DNA from: UBA1181 sp045113275
GTDB taxonomy: Bacteria; Bacteroidota; Bacteroidia; Bacteroidales; Paludibacteraceae
Assembly (NCBI GenBank): GCA_045113275.1
Contig: JBGUIU010000300.1
Span: 3,408-67,407, forward strand
Length of the DNA stretch: 64,000 bases
Reading direction: 5' to 3'
Positions 44,475 to 53,646 of the stretch are shown in pieces (positions within the stretch are counted from its first letter, which is position 1; every line of letters begins with the position of its first letter). The notes under the pieces were generated by a model. It did no database searches, was not told the origin of the DNA, and worked only from the letters and a program-made list of their open reading frames with translations. Both the position numbers and the translations under genes were made by a program.

Positions 44475-44513
44475 TTTTTTGGCTAATTAGGTTGATTTTT
44501 AAAAAGAAAAGGT

Positions 44514-44548
44514 TATATTTGGGGGAAAAAGGTCACTAAACTTAGTGA
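44514..44548 (+). promoter_or_regulatory. lpxK promoter with a 16-bp inverted repeat
   Basis: TATATTTG (44514-44521) matches the -7 box. Directly after, TCACTAA (44533-44539) and TTAGTGA (44542-44548) form a near-perfect palindrome around AC, centred about 12-20 bp after the -7 box and 32 bp before the lpxK ATG, which fits an operator position. Confidence 0.45.
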
Positions 44549-44579
44549 GTAAGGCTGTCATTTTGATAAAAATAATACC

Positions 44580-45698
44580 ATGAATACTGAAAAACCGCTT
44601 ATATTGAGGATTTTACTATGGCCATTTGCAATTATATATTGGTTTGTCGTGACCATAAGGAACTTGTTTTTCGATTGGGGCATCTTGCCATCGAAAAAGA
44701 GTGATGTGCCAGTTATTTCCGTAGGGAATATCACGGTGGGAGGCACTGGTAAAACGCCTTTCACTGAATATCTTATTAAAATATTAAAAACGAATTATCG
44801 CTTAGGCGTACTTAGTCGAGGTTATAAAAGGAACTCGAAGGGGTATGTTTTGTTGACGTCCAGTTCAAAACCCGTTGAGGTGGGCGATGAACCGTATCAG
44901 GTGAAGACGAAATTCCCAGAGGTCATGGTGGCTGTAGATGCAAATAGAAGAAGAGGTATAGCTAAAATGCTTCAGGAACCTTACAATAAGCCCGAATTGA
45001 TAATCTTGGATGATGCGTACCAACATCGATATGTGGATCCGGATATCTCCATTTTATTGGTTGATTATAATCGAATGATTACGGAAGATCATTTATTGCC
45101 TGTTGGTCAGTTGAGAGAACCCGTTAAGGCAAAAAATAGAGCGGATATATTGGTGGTGACGAAATGTCCAGCAGATCTTCCTTCAATACAGTTGCGTATC
45201 ATACGCAAGAATCTGGGTATCTTCCCTTATCAGTCACTTTATTTCACTACGATGCAGTATGGTGACATGGTGCCTTTGTTCCCAAATAAAGTGAAATCTC
45301 CTCTGCAAAAGGAGAACTTGAAAGGTGTGTACACTGCCCTTACAGTTTCGGGTATTGCATCCCCTATTCCGTTTGAAGATGAGGTCAGAGGGTTTGTAAA
45401 AGATATTGTGACCGTGAATTTTATGGATCATCATAATTATTCGAAAAATGATTTCCAAAAAGTTGAGTCTATCTATAACGAGATAAAGGATTCGAAAAAA
45501 GTAATTATTACGACAGAAAAGGATGCTGTCCGGATGATGAACAATCCGGAGTTCCCAGAATCGTTGAAAAAACTGATTTATTACATTCCGTTATATGTGG
45601 CATTTTTGAATGAAAATGGCGCTGATTTCGATAAAAAAATAGAGAATTATTTGGATAAGAATAAGTGTTTCAGTCAGATGATTACATCTAATGTATAA
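44580..45698 (+). CDS. lpxK: Tetraacyldisaccharide 4'-kinase
   Basis: A 372-residue LpxK. It adds the 4'-phosphate of lipid A from ATP. An N-terminal membrane helix spans about 10-30. The Walker A motif G54-G-T-G-K58-T-P in NITVGGTGKTP is intact, and GDEPYQVK and LDDAYQHR are the family signatures. It is followed by punA after 20 bp. Confidence 0.95.
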   Translation: MNTEKPLILRILLWPFAIIYWFVVTIRNLFFDWGILPSKKSDVPVISVGNITVGGTGKTPFTEYLIKILKTNYRLGVLSRGYKRNSKGYVLLTSSSKPVEVGDEPYQVKTKFPEVMVAVDANRRRGIAKMLQEPYNKPELIILDDAYQHRYVDPDISILLVDYNRMITEDHLLPVGQLREPVKAKNRADILVVTKCPADLPSIQLRIIRKNLGIFPYQSLYFTTMQYGDMVPLFPNKVKSPLQKENLKGVYTALTVSGIASPIPFEDEVRGFVKDIVTVNFMDHHNYSKNDFQKVESIYNEIKDSKKVIITTEKDAVRMMNNPEFPESLKKLIYYIPLYVAFLNENGADFDKKIENYLDKNKCFSQMITSNV

Positions 45699-45718
45699 TG
45701 ATTTTATAAGATAAGGAT

Positions 45719-46552
45719 ATGGATGATTTGTTGAAAAAGATAAAGGAGTCATGTTCGTGTTTGAATAAACGAACCAGCATGAGACCTAAGATAGCGATTG
45801 TATTGGGTACTGGATTAGGTAGCTTTGCTGAAAAGATTTCTGTGAAGGATGCTATTCCGTATAGTGAGATCCCTGGGTTCCGGACCAGTACAGTGCAGGG
45901 ACATTCAGGAAAGCTGTTGTTTGGAACATTGGAAGGCATTGAGGTGATGGCAATGCAAGGCCGTTTGCATTATTATGAAGGATATAGTATGCAAGAGATA
46001 ACATTTCCCGTTCGGGTTATGAAGGAGTTTGGCATACGTGTTCTGATGGTCTCTAATGCAGCCGGTGGTTTGAATCCTGAGTATATACCGGGCGATGTTA
46101 TGATTATAAAGGATCATATTAATTTATTCCCAGAACATCCATTGCATGGACCAAACATTGAGGAACTTGGAGTCCGTTTCCCTGATATGAGCAATGCATA
46201 CGATAAGAAATTGATTGCTTACTCGGATGAGATCAATGCAAAATTTGATATGGGACTAAAGAAAGGTGTTTATGTGGGAACGCAAGGTCCTACGTTTGAA
46301 ACATTGTCTGAATACCGATATTTTAGAATCATTGGTGGTGATTCCTGTGGTATGTCAACGGTCCCAGAGGTGATTGTGGCTAATCATGCAGGTCTCTCTG
46401 TATTTGGTGTCTCTGTTATATCCAATGTTGGTGTTGATGCTAATCTAAGCAATGTGACACATGAGGAGGTGCAACAAAACACGCTGTTGGCTCAGGATAA
46501 ATTAGCTTTGCTGTTTACGGAGATGGTGAAGAGATGCTCTGCTGATTTCTAA
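45719..46552 (+). CDS. punA: Purine nucleoside phosphorylase
   Basis: A 277-residue class II (trimeric) purine nucleoside phosphorylase. Clear motifs are GTGLGSFAEKI, GHSGKLLFGTLEG, MQGRLHYYEGYS and the NAAGGLNP phosphate/base-site region. It splits guanosine and inosine with phosphate for purine salvage. Its position after lpxK is common in Bacteroidota. A 10-bp stem terminator follows. Confidence 0.94.
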   Translation: MDDLLKKIKESCSCLNKRTSMRPKIAIVLGTGLGSFAEKISVKDAIPYSEIPGFRTSTVQGHSGKLLFGTLEGIEVMAMQGRLHYYEGYSMQEITFPVRVMKEFGIRVLMVSNAAGGLNPEYIPGDVMIIKDHINLFPEHPLHGPNIEELGVRFPDMSNAYDKKLIAYSDEINAKFDMGLKKGVYVGTQGPTFETLSEYRYFRIIGGDSCGMSTVPEVIVANHAGLSVFGVSVISNVGVDANLSNVTHEEVQQNTLLAQDKLALLFTEMVKRCSADF

Positions 46553-46636
46553 AAAAAGAAGGTGACTTGTGATTATGCTGGACATCCATTTATGATTTAA
46601 GGGTGTCAGGTTTTAATTTATAGTTAAGCGTAATAG

Positions 46637-46680
46637 AAAGAAGTGCTATGAATCAGATGATTTTGTGCACTTCTTTTTTT
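46637..46680 (+). terminator. Intrinsic terminator after punA
   Basis: AAAGAAGTGC (46637-46646) pairs with GCACTTCTTT (46667-46676) around a 20-nt loop, followed by a T run. Confidence 0.75.
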
Positions 46681-46742
46681 TCTTTTACAATCTTGATGGA
46701 CATTTATGTAATATTAGCAACTGTTTTAATGAAAAAAAGTCG

Positions 46743-46750
46743 TAACTTTG
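46743..46750 (+). promoter_or_regulatory. -7 promoter element of the activase gene
   Basis: TAACTTTG, exact TAnnTTTG, 40 bp before the ATG at 46791 (gene start 46788 or 46791). Confidence 0.5.
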
Positions 46751-46787
46751 CACTCTAATTTTACTTGGACTTAAATATACCACGATA

Positions 46788-49700
46788 TTGATGAATGTTA
46801 GAGATATATTGCGTATAGGACTAGATGCTGGTTCAACAACATTGAAGTTAGTCGCTATAGACAACAAGGGTGATGTAGTTTATAAAGATTATAATAGACA
46901 TCATGCTGATATTCCAGGGACGTTATTGTCATCTTTGCAGAAGATGAAATCTCTCATGGGAAATCTGCAGATTTCAATCTGTACTACAGGATCGGCTGGA
47001 ATGGGCTTGTCTGAACGATATCATCTACCTTTTGTTCAAGAGGTGGTCGCTGCTACCAAAGTTATAGAGGAGAAGTTTTCACAAACCAAAACATTGATCG
47101 ATATAGGGGGTGAGGATAGTAAGATGATATTCTTCAACAAGAATCTTCAGCCAGATATTCGTATGAATGGAAATTGCGCTGGTGGAACGGGAGCCTTTAT
47201 TGATCAGATGGCGGCTATTCTGGCAGTGAGTGTGTCTGAGTTGAGCGAGATGGCTTTAAAGGCTGATATGATTTATCCTATTGCCTCTCGTTGTGGAGTA
47301 TTCTCAAAGACAGATATTCAGAATCTTATTAGTTTGAATGTCAGCCGTGAGAATATTGCAGCCTCTATCTTCAATGCGGTGGTGACTCAGGTGGTTTCCA
47401 CATTGTCTCGTGGTTGTGATATCTTGCCTAAGTTGTTTTTGTGTGGTGGTCCTTTTGCGTTTATTCCAGCATTGAAGAAGCTGTTAATGCAGAAGTTGTC
47501 CATGGCAGAAGAGGATGTGATATTGTGTGAACATGCTTCTGTAATACCTGCATGGGGTGCTTCGTTGTCCGTCTCAAAAGATGTTACACATCTGACATTG
47601 GATGAATACATCGCATTGTTTTCTGAAAATCGCAAAAAGATAGACATCGCACAATCGGGATTGCAACCATTGTTCCGTGATGATGCGGACTTTGAACAAT
47701 GGAAGGCTTCAAAGGAGAAGAATAAGATAGAAAAGATTGATCTGGCAGATTTATCTGACGGACGTTGTTATATTGGTATCGATTCAGGTTCAACTACCAC
47801 GAAGGTGGTGGCAATGGATCCGCAGGATCGAATCTTCTTTACTTTCTATAAGAAAAATGGTGGTAAACCATTGGAGACTGTAAAAGAAGGATTGTCTCAA
47901 TTGTTGGAGGAGTCTCGTGCAAAGGGGAAAAAACTGACTATTATATCTGCATGTTCTACTGGTTATGGTGAGGATTTGATCAAGACAGCATTTGAGTTGG
48001 ATTATGGAATGGTAGAGACCATTGCTCATTATACTGCTGCATACAAATTGAATCCTAAGGTTTCATTCATTTTGGATATCGGTGGACAGGACATGAAGGC
48101 TATCTTTGTTGATAAGGGTGCCATCAACCGTTTGGAAATCAATGAGGCATGTTCTTCCGGTTGTGGTTCGTTTATTGATAGTTTTGCTAAGTCGTTGGAT
48201 TGTCCGATTGCAGAGTTCGTGGATCGTGCATGTAAAAGTCAAAATCCATCCGATTTAGGTACAAGATGTACTGTTTTTATGAACTCAAAGGTAAAACAAT
48301 GTCTGCGTGAGGGTTCACCATTGGATGATATATCTGCCGGCTTAGCCTATTCAGTAGTGAAGAACTGCTTGTATAAGGTTTTGAAACTGAAGAGTATGGA
48401 TGAGTTGGGTGACCACATTGTGTTACAGGGTGGAACGATGAGAAATAAGGCGGTAGTTCGTGCTTTTGAATGTTCTACTGGTAAGAACGTCATCGTCTCC
48501 AATTATCCTGAATTGATGGGAGCCTACGGAGCAGCTTTGTTTGCGAAGAATAGAGTGGAGGATAAATGCAATACATTGAAACCAATGAATCGTGCATTGG
48601 AAGATGTAGTGGATCTAAGAGAATACACAGTGGAACCGATGCGATGCGTCGGATGTGAAAATAATTGTCAGATCCTGAAAAATGTATTTGCCAATGGTAA
48701 AACATACTACTCAGGTAATAAATGTGAGAAAGTATATACAAATAAGGGAGAAAAGGATAGAACAGCGTTTAATCTGAGTCTATTCAAGAGTGAACAGGCA
48801 TTTAAGAGTAGCACCAAGGGAATGGTGAAAAATCCACTTCTCACGTTGGGTATTCCACGTGTCTTGAATATGTACGAAAACTTCCAGTTTTGGTATATTC
48901 TCTTTTCAACCTGTGGAATAGAGGTTAAAAAATCTGCACGTTCTACATTTAAGATATATGAGTCGGGCTTGAATACAGTGATGGCTGACAATATCTGTTT
49001 CCCAGCAAAATTGGTACACGGACATGTATTGGATTTAGTGGAGAAAAAGGTGGATAGAATCTTCTTCCCGTATGTTGTTTATGAGGAGTTGGAGCCTAAA
49101 TCAAACAATAGTTACAATTGTCCGGTGGTGGCAGGTTATTCAGATGTGTTGAAAAGTGCTATCAATACAAAAGAACGATATAATATACCATTGGATGCTC
49201 CTGTGATAAACTTCAAGGATGATAAGCTGTTGATGAATTCTTGTAGGTTATACCTTACACAGTTGCTGAAGGATCAATACGATGAACAGATCTTCCAAAA
49301 GGCTTTTGCAGAGGCGAAGAATGCTAAGAATAAATATGTGCAGACCATTCATGATCGTGCGGTACACACCTTGGAGGTGGCGAAGAAAGAGAACCGTTTC
49401 GTGATATTGTTGGCAGGTCGTCCATATCATAATGATCCATTGATTCAACATAAGGTGTCAGAAATCATTGCATCGTTTGGTGTGGATGTGATTACAGAGG
49501 ATATCGTACGTGGAGTGGATACTCCATTGAAGAATTCACATATCATTCCACAATGGTCTTATATGAACCGTATCATGAAAGCTGCTCAGTGGGTGGCTAA
49601 TACGGATGAGGATGTGCATTTCGTGCAGTTGACATCCTTTGGTTGCGGACCCGATGCGTTTATATTAGACGAGGTAAGTGATATATTGAAACAGGGCGGT

Positions 49701-51074
49701 AAGAATCTTACACTCTTGAAGGTGGATGATGTCAATAACGCCGGTTCATTAAGGTTGAGAATACGTTCCTTGATAGAATCATTGAAGTATAAACATAATG
49801 ATTCTGATTCGACGAAATGTGCCTTTAAAACGACGCCTGAATATTTGACGAAAGACCAGAAGAAGAAAATCTTGGTTCCATTCTTCTCAGAATATCATTC
49901 ACCATTCATTCCGTCTATCTTCCGTCTGATGGGATACGAGATGGAGAATATGCCACCGAGTGATGCCGTCTCAGCTAAGTTGGGATTGAAATATGCGAAC
50001 AATGAGGTTTGCTATCCAGCAACGTTGGTGGTCGGTGATTGCATTCGTGCGTTGGAGTCGGGTAAATATGATGTTAATAACATCACATTTGCTATTACGC
50101 AAACAGGAGGACAGTGTCGTGCAACAAATTATATTGCTTTGATCAAGAAAGCATTGCTTGCTGCAGGCTACGACAATATTCCTGTCGTGTCGATCTCTAT
50201 TATGAATACAATCAACGAGCAATCTGGTTTTACACCTGATGTGAAGAAAGCGGCTAAGATAACATTGTATATGTTGTTTTATGCAGATGCTATTGCTAAG
50301 ATGTATTATGCGTCAGCTGTACGTGAAAAAGAACCAGGTAAGGCAAAAGAGTTACGAGATGAATTCATCTCTCGTGCGGTTCCTTTCGTTGATAAAAAGA
50401 GTACAAAGGCATTGTTGAGTTTGCTGGAAGAAGCTGCTATTCGATTTGGTGAGATTTCTAAGACGATGGATGTGCCTCGAATCGGTATCGTAGGTGAGAT
50501 CTTTATTAAGTATAACTCCTTCGGTCATCAGCATATCGTTGATTGGTTGGTTAAAGAGGGAATAGAACCGGTTATCCCTTCATTGAATGAGTTCTTCACT
50601 CAATATTTCCCTAATGCTAAATTCAACGAGACGAATTATCTGGATTCTAAACGCTCGATTAAACAAAAGCTATTGACATTGTTGGGTGAGCGAATCATTA
50701 AAAACATTGAAAAGAAGATCGATAAGGCTGCTTCTAAGTACAAATATTACGAGAAGATCGCTGATATCCACCATGAAGCTAAACGTGCTGAAAAGATTGT
50801 TAATCTAGCTGCACAATTTGGCGAAGGATGGTTGATTCCTGCAGAATTGGCATCATTCGCAGAAAGGGGAATCAATGCAGCTGTCAGTCTTCAACCATTT
50901 GGATGTATAGCTAATCATGTGATATCTAAAGGAATAGAGAAGAAAGTGAAGGATATATATCCTGATATGAATATATTATTCCTGGATTTTGATGGTGGTG
51001 TGAGTGAAGTGAATGTCTTAAATCGTATGCATTTCATTGCAAGGGCTGCAAAGAGTCAGATGAATCAAAAATAA
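46788..51074 (+). CDS. Fused 2-hydroxyacyl-CoA dehydratase activase/dehydratase-like protein
   Basis: A 1428-residue protein. Two BadF/BcrD-type ATPase (ASKHA) domains come first (about 1-265, with LRIGLDAGSTTLK; and about 320-590, with IGIDSGSTTTK). Each has a Cys that can bind the shared [4Fe-4S] cluster (GNCAGGTGAF and EACSSGCGSF). A Cys pair near 620 (RCVGCENNC) follows, then a DUF2229 domain and an HgdB-like dehydratase region to the end. Such fusions use ATP to push electrons into a hard reduction; the substrate is unknown, and 2-hydroxyacyl-CoA or benzoyl-CoA-like targets are only family-based guesses. The gene stands alone between terminators, without CoA-transferase or dehydrogenase neighbours. 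Confidence 0.88.
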   Translation: MMNVRDILRIGLDAGSTTLKLVAIDNKGDVVYKDYNRHHADIPGTLLSSLQKMKSLMGNLQISICTTGSAGMGLSERYHLPFVQEVVAATKVIEEKFSQTKTLIDIGGEDSKMIFFNKNLQPDIRMNGNCAGGTGAFIDQMAAILAVSVSELSEMALKADMIYPIASRCGVFSKTDIQNLISLNVSRENIAASIFNAVVTQVVSTLSRGCDILPKLFLCGGPFAFIPALKKLLMQKLSMAEEDVILCEHASVIPAWGASLSVSKDVTHLTLDEYIALFSENRKKIDIAQSGLQPLFRDDADFEQWKASKEKNKIEKIDLADLSDGRCYIGIDSGSTTTKVVAMDPQDRIFFTFYKKNGGKPLETVKEGLSQLLEESRAKGKKLTIISACSTGYGEDLIKTAFELDYGMVETIAHYTAAYKLNPKVSFILDIGGQDMKAIFVDKGAINRLEINEACSSGCGSFIDSFAKSLDCPIAEFVDRACKSQNPSDLGTRCTVFMNSKVKQCLREGSPLDDISAGLAYSVVKNCLYKVLKLKSMDELGDHIVLQGGTMRNKAVVRAFECSTGKNVIVSNYPELMGAYGAALFAKNRVEDKCNTLKPMNRALEDVVDLREYTVEPMRCVGCENNCQILKNVFANGKTYYSGNKCEKVYTNKGEKDRTAFNLSLFKSEQAFKSSTKGMVKNPLLTLGIPRVLNMYENFQFWYILFSTCGIEVKKSARSTFKIYESGLNTVMADNICFPAKLVHGHVLDLVEKKVDRIFFPYVVYEELEPKSNNSYNCPVVAGYSDVLKSAINTKERYNIPLDAPVINFKDDKLLMNSCRLYLTQLLKDQYDEQIFQKAFAEAKNAKNKYVQTIHDRAVHTLEVAKKENRFVILLAGRPYHNDPLIQHKVSEIIASFGVDVITEDIVRGVDTPLKNSHIIPQWSYMNRIMKAAQWVANTDEDVHFVQLTSFGCGPDAFILDEVSDILKQGGKNLTLLKVDDVNNAGSLRLRIRSLIESLKYKHNDSDSTKCAFKTTPEYLTKDQKKKILVPFFSEYHSPFIPSIFRLMGYEMENMPPSDAVSAKLGLKYANNEVCYPATLVVGDCIRALESGKYDVNNITFAITQTGGQCRATNYIALIKKALLAAGYDNIPVVSISIMNTINEQSGFTPDVKKAAKITLYMLFYADAIAKMYYASAVREKEPGKAKELRDEFISRAVPFVDKKSTKALLSLLEEAAIRFGEISKTMDVPRIGIVGEIFIKYNSFGHQHIVDWLVKEGIEPVIPSLNEFFTQYFPNAKFNETNYLDSKRSIKQKLLTLLGERIIKNIEKKIDKAASKYKYYEKIADIHHEAKRAEKIVNLAAQFGEGWLIPAELASFAERGINAAVSLQPFGCIANHVISKGIEKKVKDIYPDMNILFLDFDGGVSEVNVLNRMHFIARAAKSQMNQK

Positions 51075-51095
51075 GGCAAGAAAGGATAAATAAAA

Positions 51096-51136
51096 AAATC
51101 ATGTCATCAGAAGAAAACGATGGCATGATTTTTTTT
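51096..51136. terminator. Bidirectional intrinsic terminator
   Basis: AAATCATGTCATC (51096-51108) pairs with GATGGCATGATTT (51119-51131; one G-U) with A/T runs on both sides, between the convergent activase and transporter genes. Confidence 0.75.
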
Positions 51137-51169
51137 GTTTTGACAGTGATGTTTTCGTGAAAGTTGGCG

Positions 51170-52132
51170 TTACTCCAGATCCTTTTTTCTACCGTTTCTA
51201 TGTTTCCATAATTGGTAGGAGTTGACAAGGTTTTGCCAAAGGACATAAGAAGCAGGGGCAACAGCGATGATAGGATTGAAAAAGGTTTGAGCCATCCAGA
51301 TAGCAAGGATGGTATTTTTTTGTCCGTATGCTTGTCCGCTAGCAACTTTATTATGGTAAGGTTTCCCTAGTCTTCGTCCCACGGTGAACTGTATCAAGCA
51401 GGTGAGCAATGCTATTAAAGCCATGTTAAAGGCGGCGGCTCTTTCGACGGATTCCATAGAGAGTAGGTCGGTGGTGGTACGTGCCATCAACAGAACCAAC
51501 GCAAGGGTCCAGAGCCAAAAGGAGATACCTTGTTTCCGTTTGAAATACTCATGAATGGAAGGGATGAAAAACTTGATAATCATGGCCAGAATAAAAGGGC
51601 CGAAGATGAGCGGAAATGCTTTCCCGCAAATGGTGTTGAAGGCTTCGAGGAAGGAGAGGTCTGTCGCACCTGTTCCATGGGCGCCGATAAGCGAGAAGTA
51701 GAGGGGTGCAAATGCAGCCACGAGAAGGTTGCTTGAGATGCTATAGGTGATGATACCTGTGACATTACCACCCAGAAGACCTGTGATGACGGGAGCAGAG
51801 GTGGCCGTTGGTGCGATGAGGCAGATGAGACCAGCTTCAGCTATATTTTTATCAATTTTGAAAAGAATTAGGTAGAAGAGAATGCAGACAGAAAACTGAA
51901 TGCCCAGAAGATATATGTGCCAGGGTTTCCATCGAAACTGTTTCAGATCGACTTTGCAGTAAACGATGAATAGCATGAGGAAAAGCATGTATTTAGTGAT
52001 GAAAGTAATATCTTTCAACGGTTCATCCATGAAGTATTTTGTTATAAAAGAGACATCGGTGAATACGGAGTGGAATACGATTCCAACCATCATCGAGATG
52101 AATAAGGCATACGTTTTAAGAAAGTTTATCAT
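51170..52132 (-). CDS. BASS-like (bile acid:Na+ symporter family) transporter
   Basis: A 320-residue protein with about nine to ten helices. The central segment LICLIAPTATSAPVITGLLGGN resembles the crossed-helix substrate site of BASS and also AEC carriers, so the family call is not firm. Substrates of such relatives include organic anions and bile acids; none can be chosen here. It lies between two terminators and is a single transcription unit; no promoter box is obvious in the 16 bp between its start and the upstream hairpin. Confidence 0.6.
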   Translation of the reverse strand: MINFLKTYALFISMMVGIVFHSVFTDVSFITKYFMDEPLKDITFITKYMLFLMLFIVYCKVDLKQFRWKPWHIYLLGIQFSVCILFYLILFKIDKNIAEAGLICLIAPTATSAPVITGLLGGNVTGIITYSISSNLLVAAFAPLYFSLIGAHGTGATDLSFLEAFNTICGKAFPLIFGPFILAMIIKFFIPSIHEYFKRKQGISFWLWTLALVLLMARTTTDLLSMESVERAAAFNMALIALLTCLIQFTVGRRLGKPYHNKVASGQAYGQKNTILAIWMAQTFFNPIIAVAPASYVLWQNLVNSYQLWKHRNGRKKDLE

Positions 52133-52148
52133 ATTCTTATTATTACAA

Positions 52149-52176
52149 AAAAAAGACGTACAAAGGTACGTCTTTT
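52149..52176. terminator. Bidirectional intrinsic terminator
   Basis: AAAAAGACGTAC (52149-52160) and GTACGTCTTTTT (52165-52176) form a perfect 12-bp stem around AAAG. It ends the GlsB-type gene (minus strand). Confidence 0.85.
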
Positions 52177-52203
52177 TAAGCTTTTTTAGGTTTGTTCTTT
52201 ACA

Positions 52204-52452
52204 TTATTTCTTTTTTATCAAAGAAAGAATCCATAATAAAATCACTGCACCCAATGTGGCTGTAATGATTTGTCCTAAATAAGGGATGCCAAGAAGACCT
52301 TCGAAGAAACCTCCGAATAACCAACCTCCGATAACACCACCTAAGATACCGATTAATAAATTAAGCAATAAACCATTGCTTGCTCCGGAAAAAAGCCTGC
52401 TACCCAGGTAACCTGCAGCTGCGCCAATTAATAAAGAAATAACTAGTTCCAT
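52204..52452 (-). CDS. GlsB/YeaQ/YmgE-type stress membrane protein
   Basis: An 82-residue protein with three helices and Gly-rich segments (GAAAGYLGSRLFSG, then GGVIGGWLFGG), the hallmark of the GlsB/YeaQ/YmgE (transglycosylase-associated) family. Relatives are induced by stress and sit in the inner membrane; the function is not known. A TAATTTCG element on the minus strand at 52490-52497 may be its -7 box. Confidence 0.85.
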   Translation of the reverse strand: MELVISLLIGAAAGYLGSRLFSGASNGLLLNLLIGILGGVIGGWLFGGFFEGLLGIPYLGQIITATLGAVILLWILSLIKKK

Positions 52453-52591
52453 GTTTTGTTAGTTTTAATTTAGTATGTTAATAGCGCAACGAAATTAGTA
52501 AATTAAGATGACAGAAAGAAATTTATTTTAGAGTTTTATCGATTATGTCTTATTTTATTCATTTGTTGAACTATTTTTGTTGTCTTGATTT

Positions 52592-52622
52592 TTTGAAAAA
52601 AAACATATTTAACTTAACTTTG
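52592..52622 (+). promoter_or_regulatory. Promoter of tRNA-Arg
   Basis: TTTG (52592-52595), 19 bp, then TAACTTTG (52615-52622), 30 bp before the tRNA. A small hairpin (TTAGCC, TTA, GGCTAA) follows in the leader. Confidence 0.65.
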
Positions 52623-52652
52623 CATCCTAATTTTAGCCTTAGGCTAAGGTAA

Positions 52653-52724
52653 GGTTGCGTAGTTCAATGGATAGAATACGGGTTTCCTAAACCTTAGATC
52701 CGGGTTCGATTCCCGGCGCGACTA
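52653..52724 (+). tRNA. tRNA-Arg (CCT)
   Basis: A 72-nt cloverleaf: acceptor GGTTGCG with CGCGACT (one end wobble) and discriminator A, D-arm GTTC with GAAT, anticodon loop TTCCTAA (anticodon CCT, reading AGG) and T-arm CCGGG TTCGATT CCCGG. CCA is not encoded. The 213 bp after it (52725-52937) hold only AT-rich sequence and a weak TATACTTG at 52868-52875 that may serve the next gene. Confidence 0.93.
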
Positions 52725-52937
52725 CAGATTCCTCTACGAATTGTGTAAACCGAATTTAAAAAGAACAACAGTGCTGGATGTGCGGATTTCATTCCTCTGG
52801 TAAAATAATTTAAGGTAAACAAATAAACTATTTTTAATATTTTTTAGGATTTAATAAGAATAATTCATATACTTGCAGAGGCATTTGGCCTTTATATAGT
52901 CGATGCAATTTAATTATTAACCTTAAAAATTAGTATT

Positions 52938-53111
52938 ATGAAATTAACAGCTCCAACTAACGTCATTTTTATCATTTCCTTGATCTTAGGAATTTTAGGT
53001 TTATTGGGTAGATTGGCAGTCATCGGTGGATTCGTTGCAGCCAACGCATTCTGGTTTGTATTCGTAGGATTAATCCTATTAGCTTTGGGTTGCTTGCTAA
53101 AAGGCCTATAA
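52938..53111 (+). CDS. 57-residue two-helix membrane protein
   Basis: A small gene of 57 codons plus stop (MKLTAPTNVIFIISLILG at the start, LLALGCLLKGL at the end) with two hydrophobic helices (about 7-30 and 35-54) joined by a Gly/Ala turn. It has good codon use and a strong terminator 20 bp after the stop. It is small enough to be missed by length-filtered gene finders. No function is known; similar two-helix proteins occur beside stress genes. Confidence 0.75.
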   Translation: MKLTAPTNVIFIISLILGILGLLGRLAVIGGFVAANAFWFVFVGLILLALGCLLKGL

Positions 53112-53130
53112 ATCCCTTATAAAGATTAGG

Positions 53131-53160
53131 AAGTCCGAGCAGTATGGTTCGGACTTTTTT
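53131..53160 (+). terminator. Intrinsic terminator after the small membrane gene
   Basis: AAGTCCGA (53131-53138) pairs with TCGGACTT (53149-53156) around a 10-nt loop, followed by a T run. Confidence 0.85.
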
Positions 53161-53231
53161 ATTTAAATGCTGTCATTATGAGAGGGTTATGCTAATCAGA
53201 TAAAAAATATTTCAAAAAATTAGCAAAAACA

Positions 53232-53263
53232 TTTGGCGATGTAAAAAAACAGCTATATCTTTG
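53232..53263 (+). promoter_or_regulatory. Promoter of tRNA-Pro
   Basis: TTTG (53232-53235), 20 bp, then TATCTTTG (53256-53263), 19 bp before the tRNA. Confidence 0.7.
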
Positions 53264-53282
53264 CATCGCTTTTTAAGAGAAA

Positions 53283-53357
53283 CGAGGTGTAGCGCAGTCC
53301 GGTTAGCGCATCTGGTTTGGGACCAGAGGGTCGGGGGTTCGAATCCCTTCACCTCGA
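53283..53357 (+). tRNA. tRNA-Pro (TGG)
   Basis: A 75-nt cloverleaf: acceptor CGAGGTG with CACCTCG and discriminator A, D-arm with GCGCAGTCCGGTTAGCGC, anticodon stem TCTGG and CCAGA with loop TTTGGGA (anticodon TGG) and T-loop TTCGAAT. CCA is not encoded. Confidence 0.95.
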
Positions 53358-53359
53358 CA

Positions 53360-53392
53360 ATAGGAGAACAGAGATGTTCTCCTATTTTGTTT
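53360..53392 (+). terminator. Terminator of tRNA-Pro
   Basis: ATAGGAGAACA (53360-53370) and TGTTCTCCTAT (53375-53385) form a perfect 11-bp stem around a GAGA tetraloop, followed by TTTGTTTTT. Confidence 0.85.
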
Positions 53393-53570
53393 TTAGGAGA
53401 AAACAACAACATAATATGTTGTTGAAGATCGGGTGGTCATCTTGCAATATCCGTTAAATATGCAAGATATGGAACAACCAAATCACGAGGACCGACAATG
53501 TGTAGAGCATAGATTATAGGTGAGTAGGGTAAATTTGTTGAATTAACAATTGTTCATTCCATAATTTTAC
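53393..53570 (+). other. Structured intergenic stretch without a gene
   Basis: Two hairpins stand close together: CAACAACAT (53404-53412) with ATGTTGTTG (53416-53424), loop AAT; and ATCTTGCA (53439-53446) with TGCAAGAT (53461-53468), loop 14 nt. No open frame with a good start is seen. It may be an untranslated leader or a small RNA; the evidence is only the pairing. Confidence 0.35.
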
Positions 53571-53572
53571 GT

Positions 53573-53580
53573 TATTTTTG
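53573..53580 (+). promoter_or_regulatory. -7 promoter element of the beta-barrel gene
   Basis: TATTTTTG matches TAnnTTTG, 66 bp before the ATG at 53647. Confidence 0.45.
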
Positions 53581-53646
53581 TAAGTTGTTAAACGTTCTGA
53601 ATGAGAAGAATTTGTATCATTCCGAGTGAATTTGGATGTGAATAGT

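Noticed and set aside
53212..53412. Minus-strand frame of 66 codons over tRNA-Pro
   Set aside because: It is antisense to a clear tRNA with its own promoter and terminator; chance frame.
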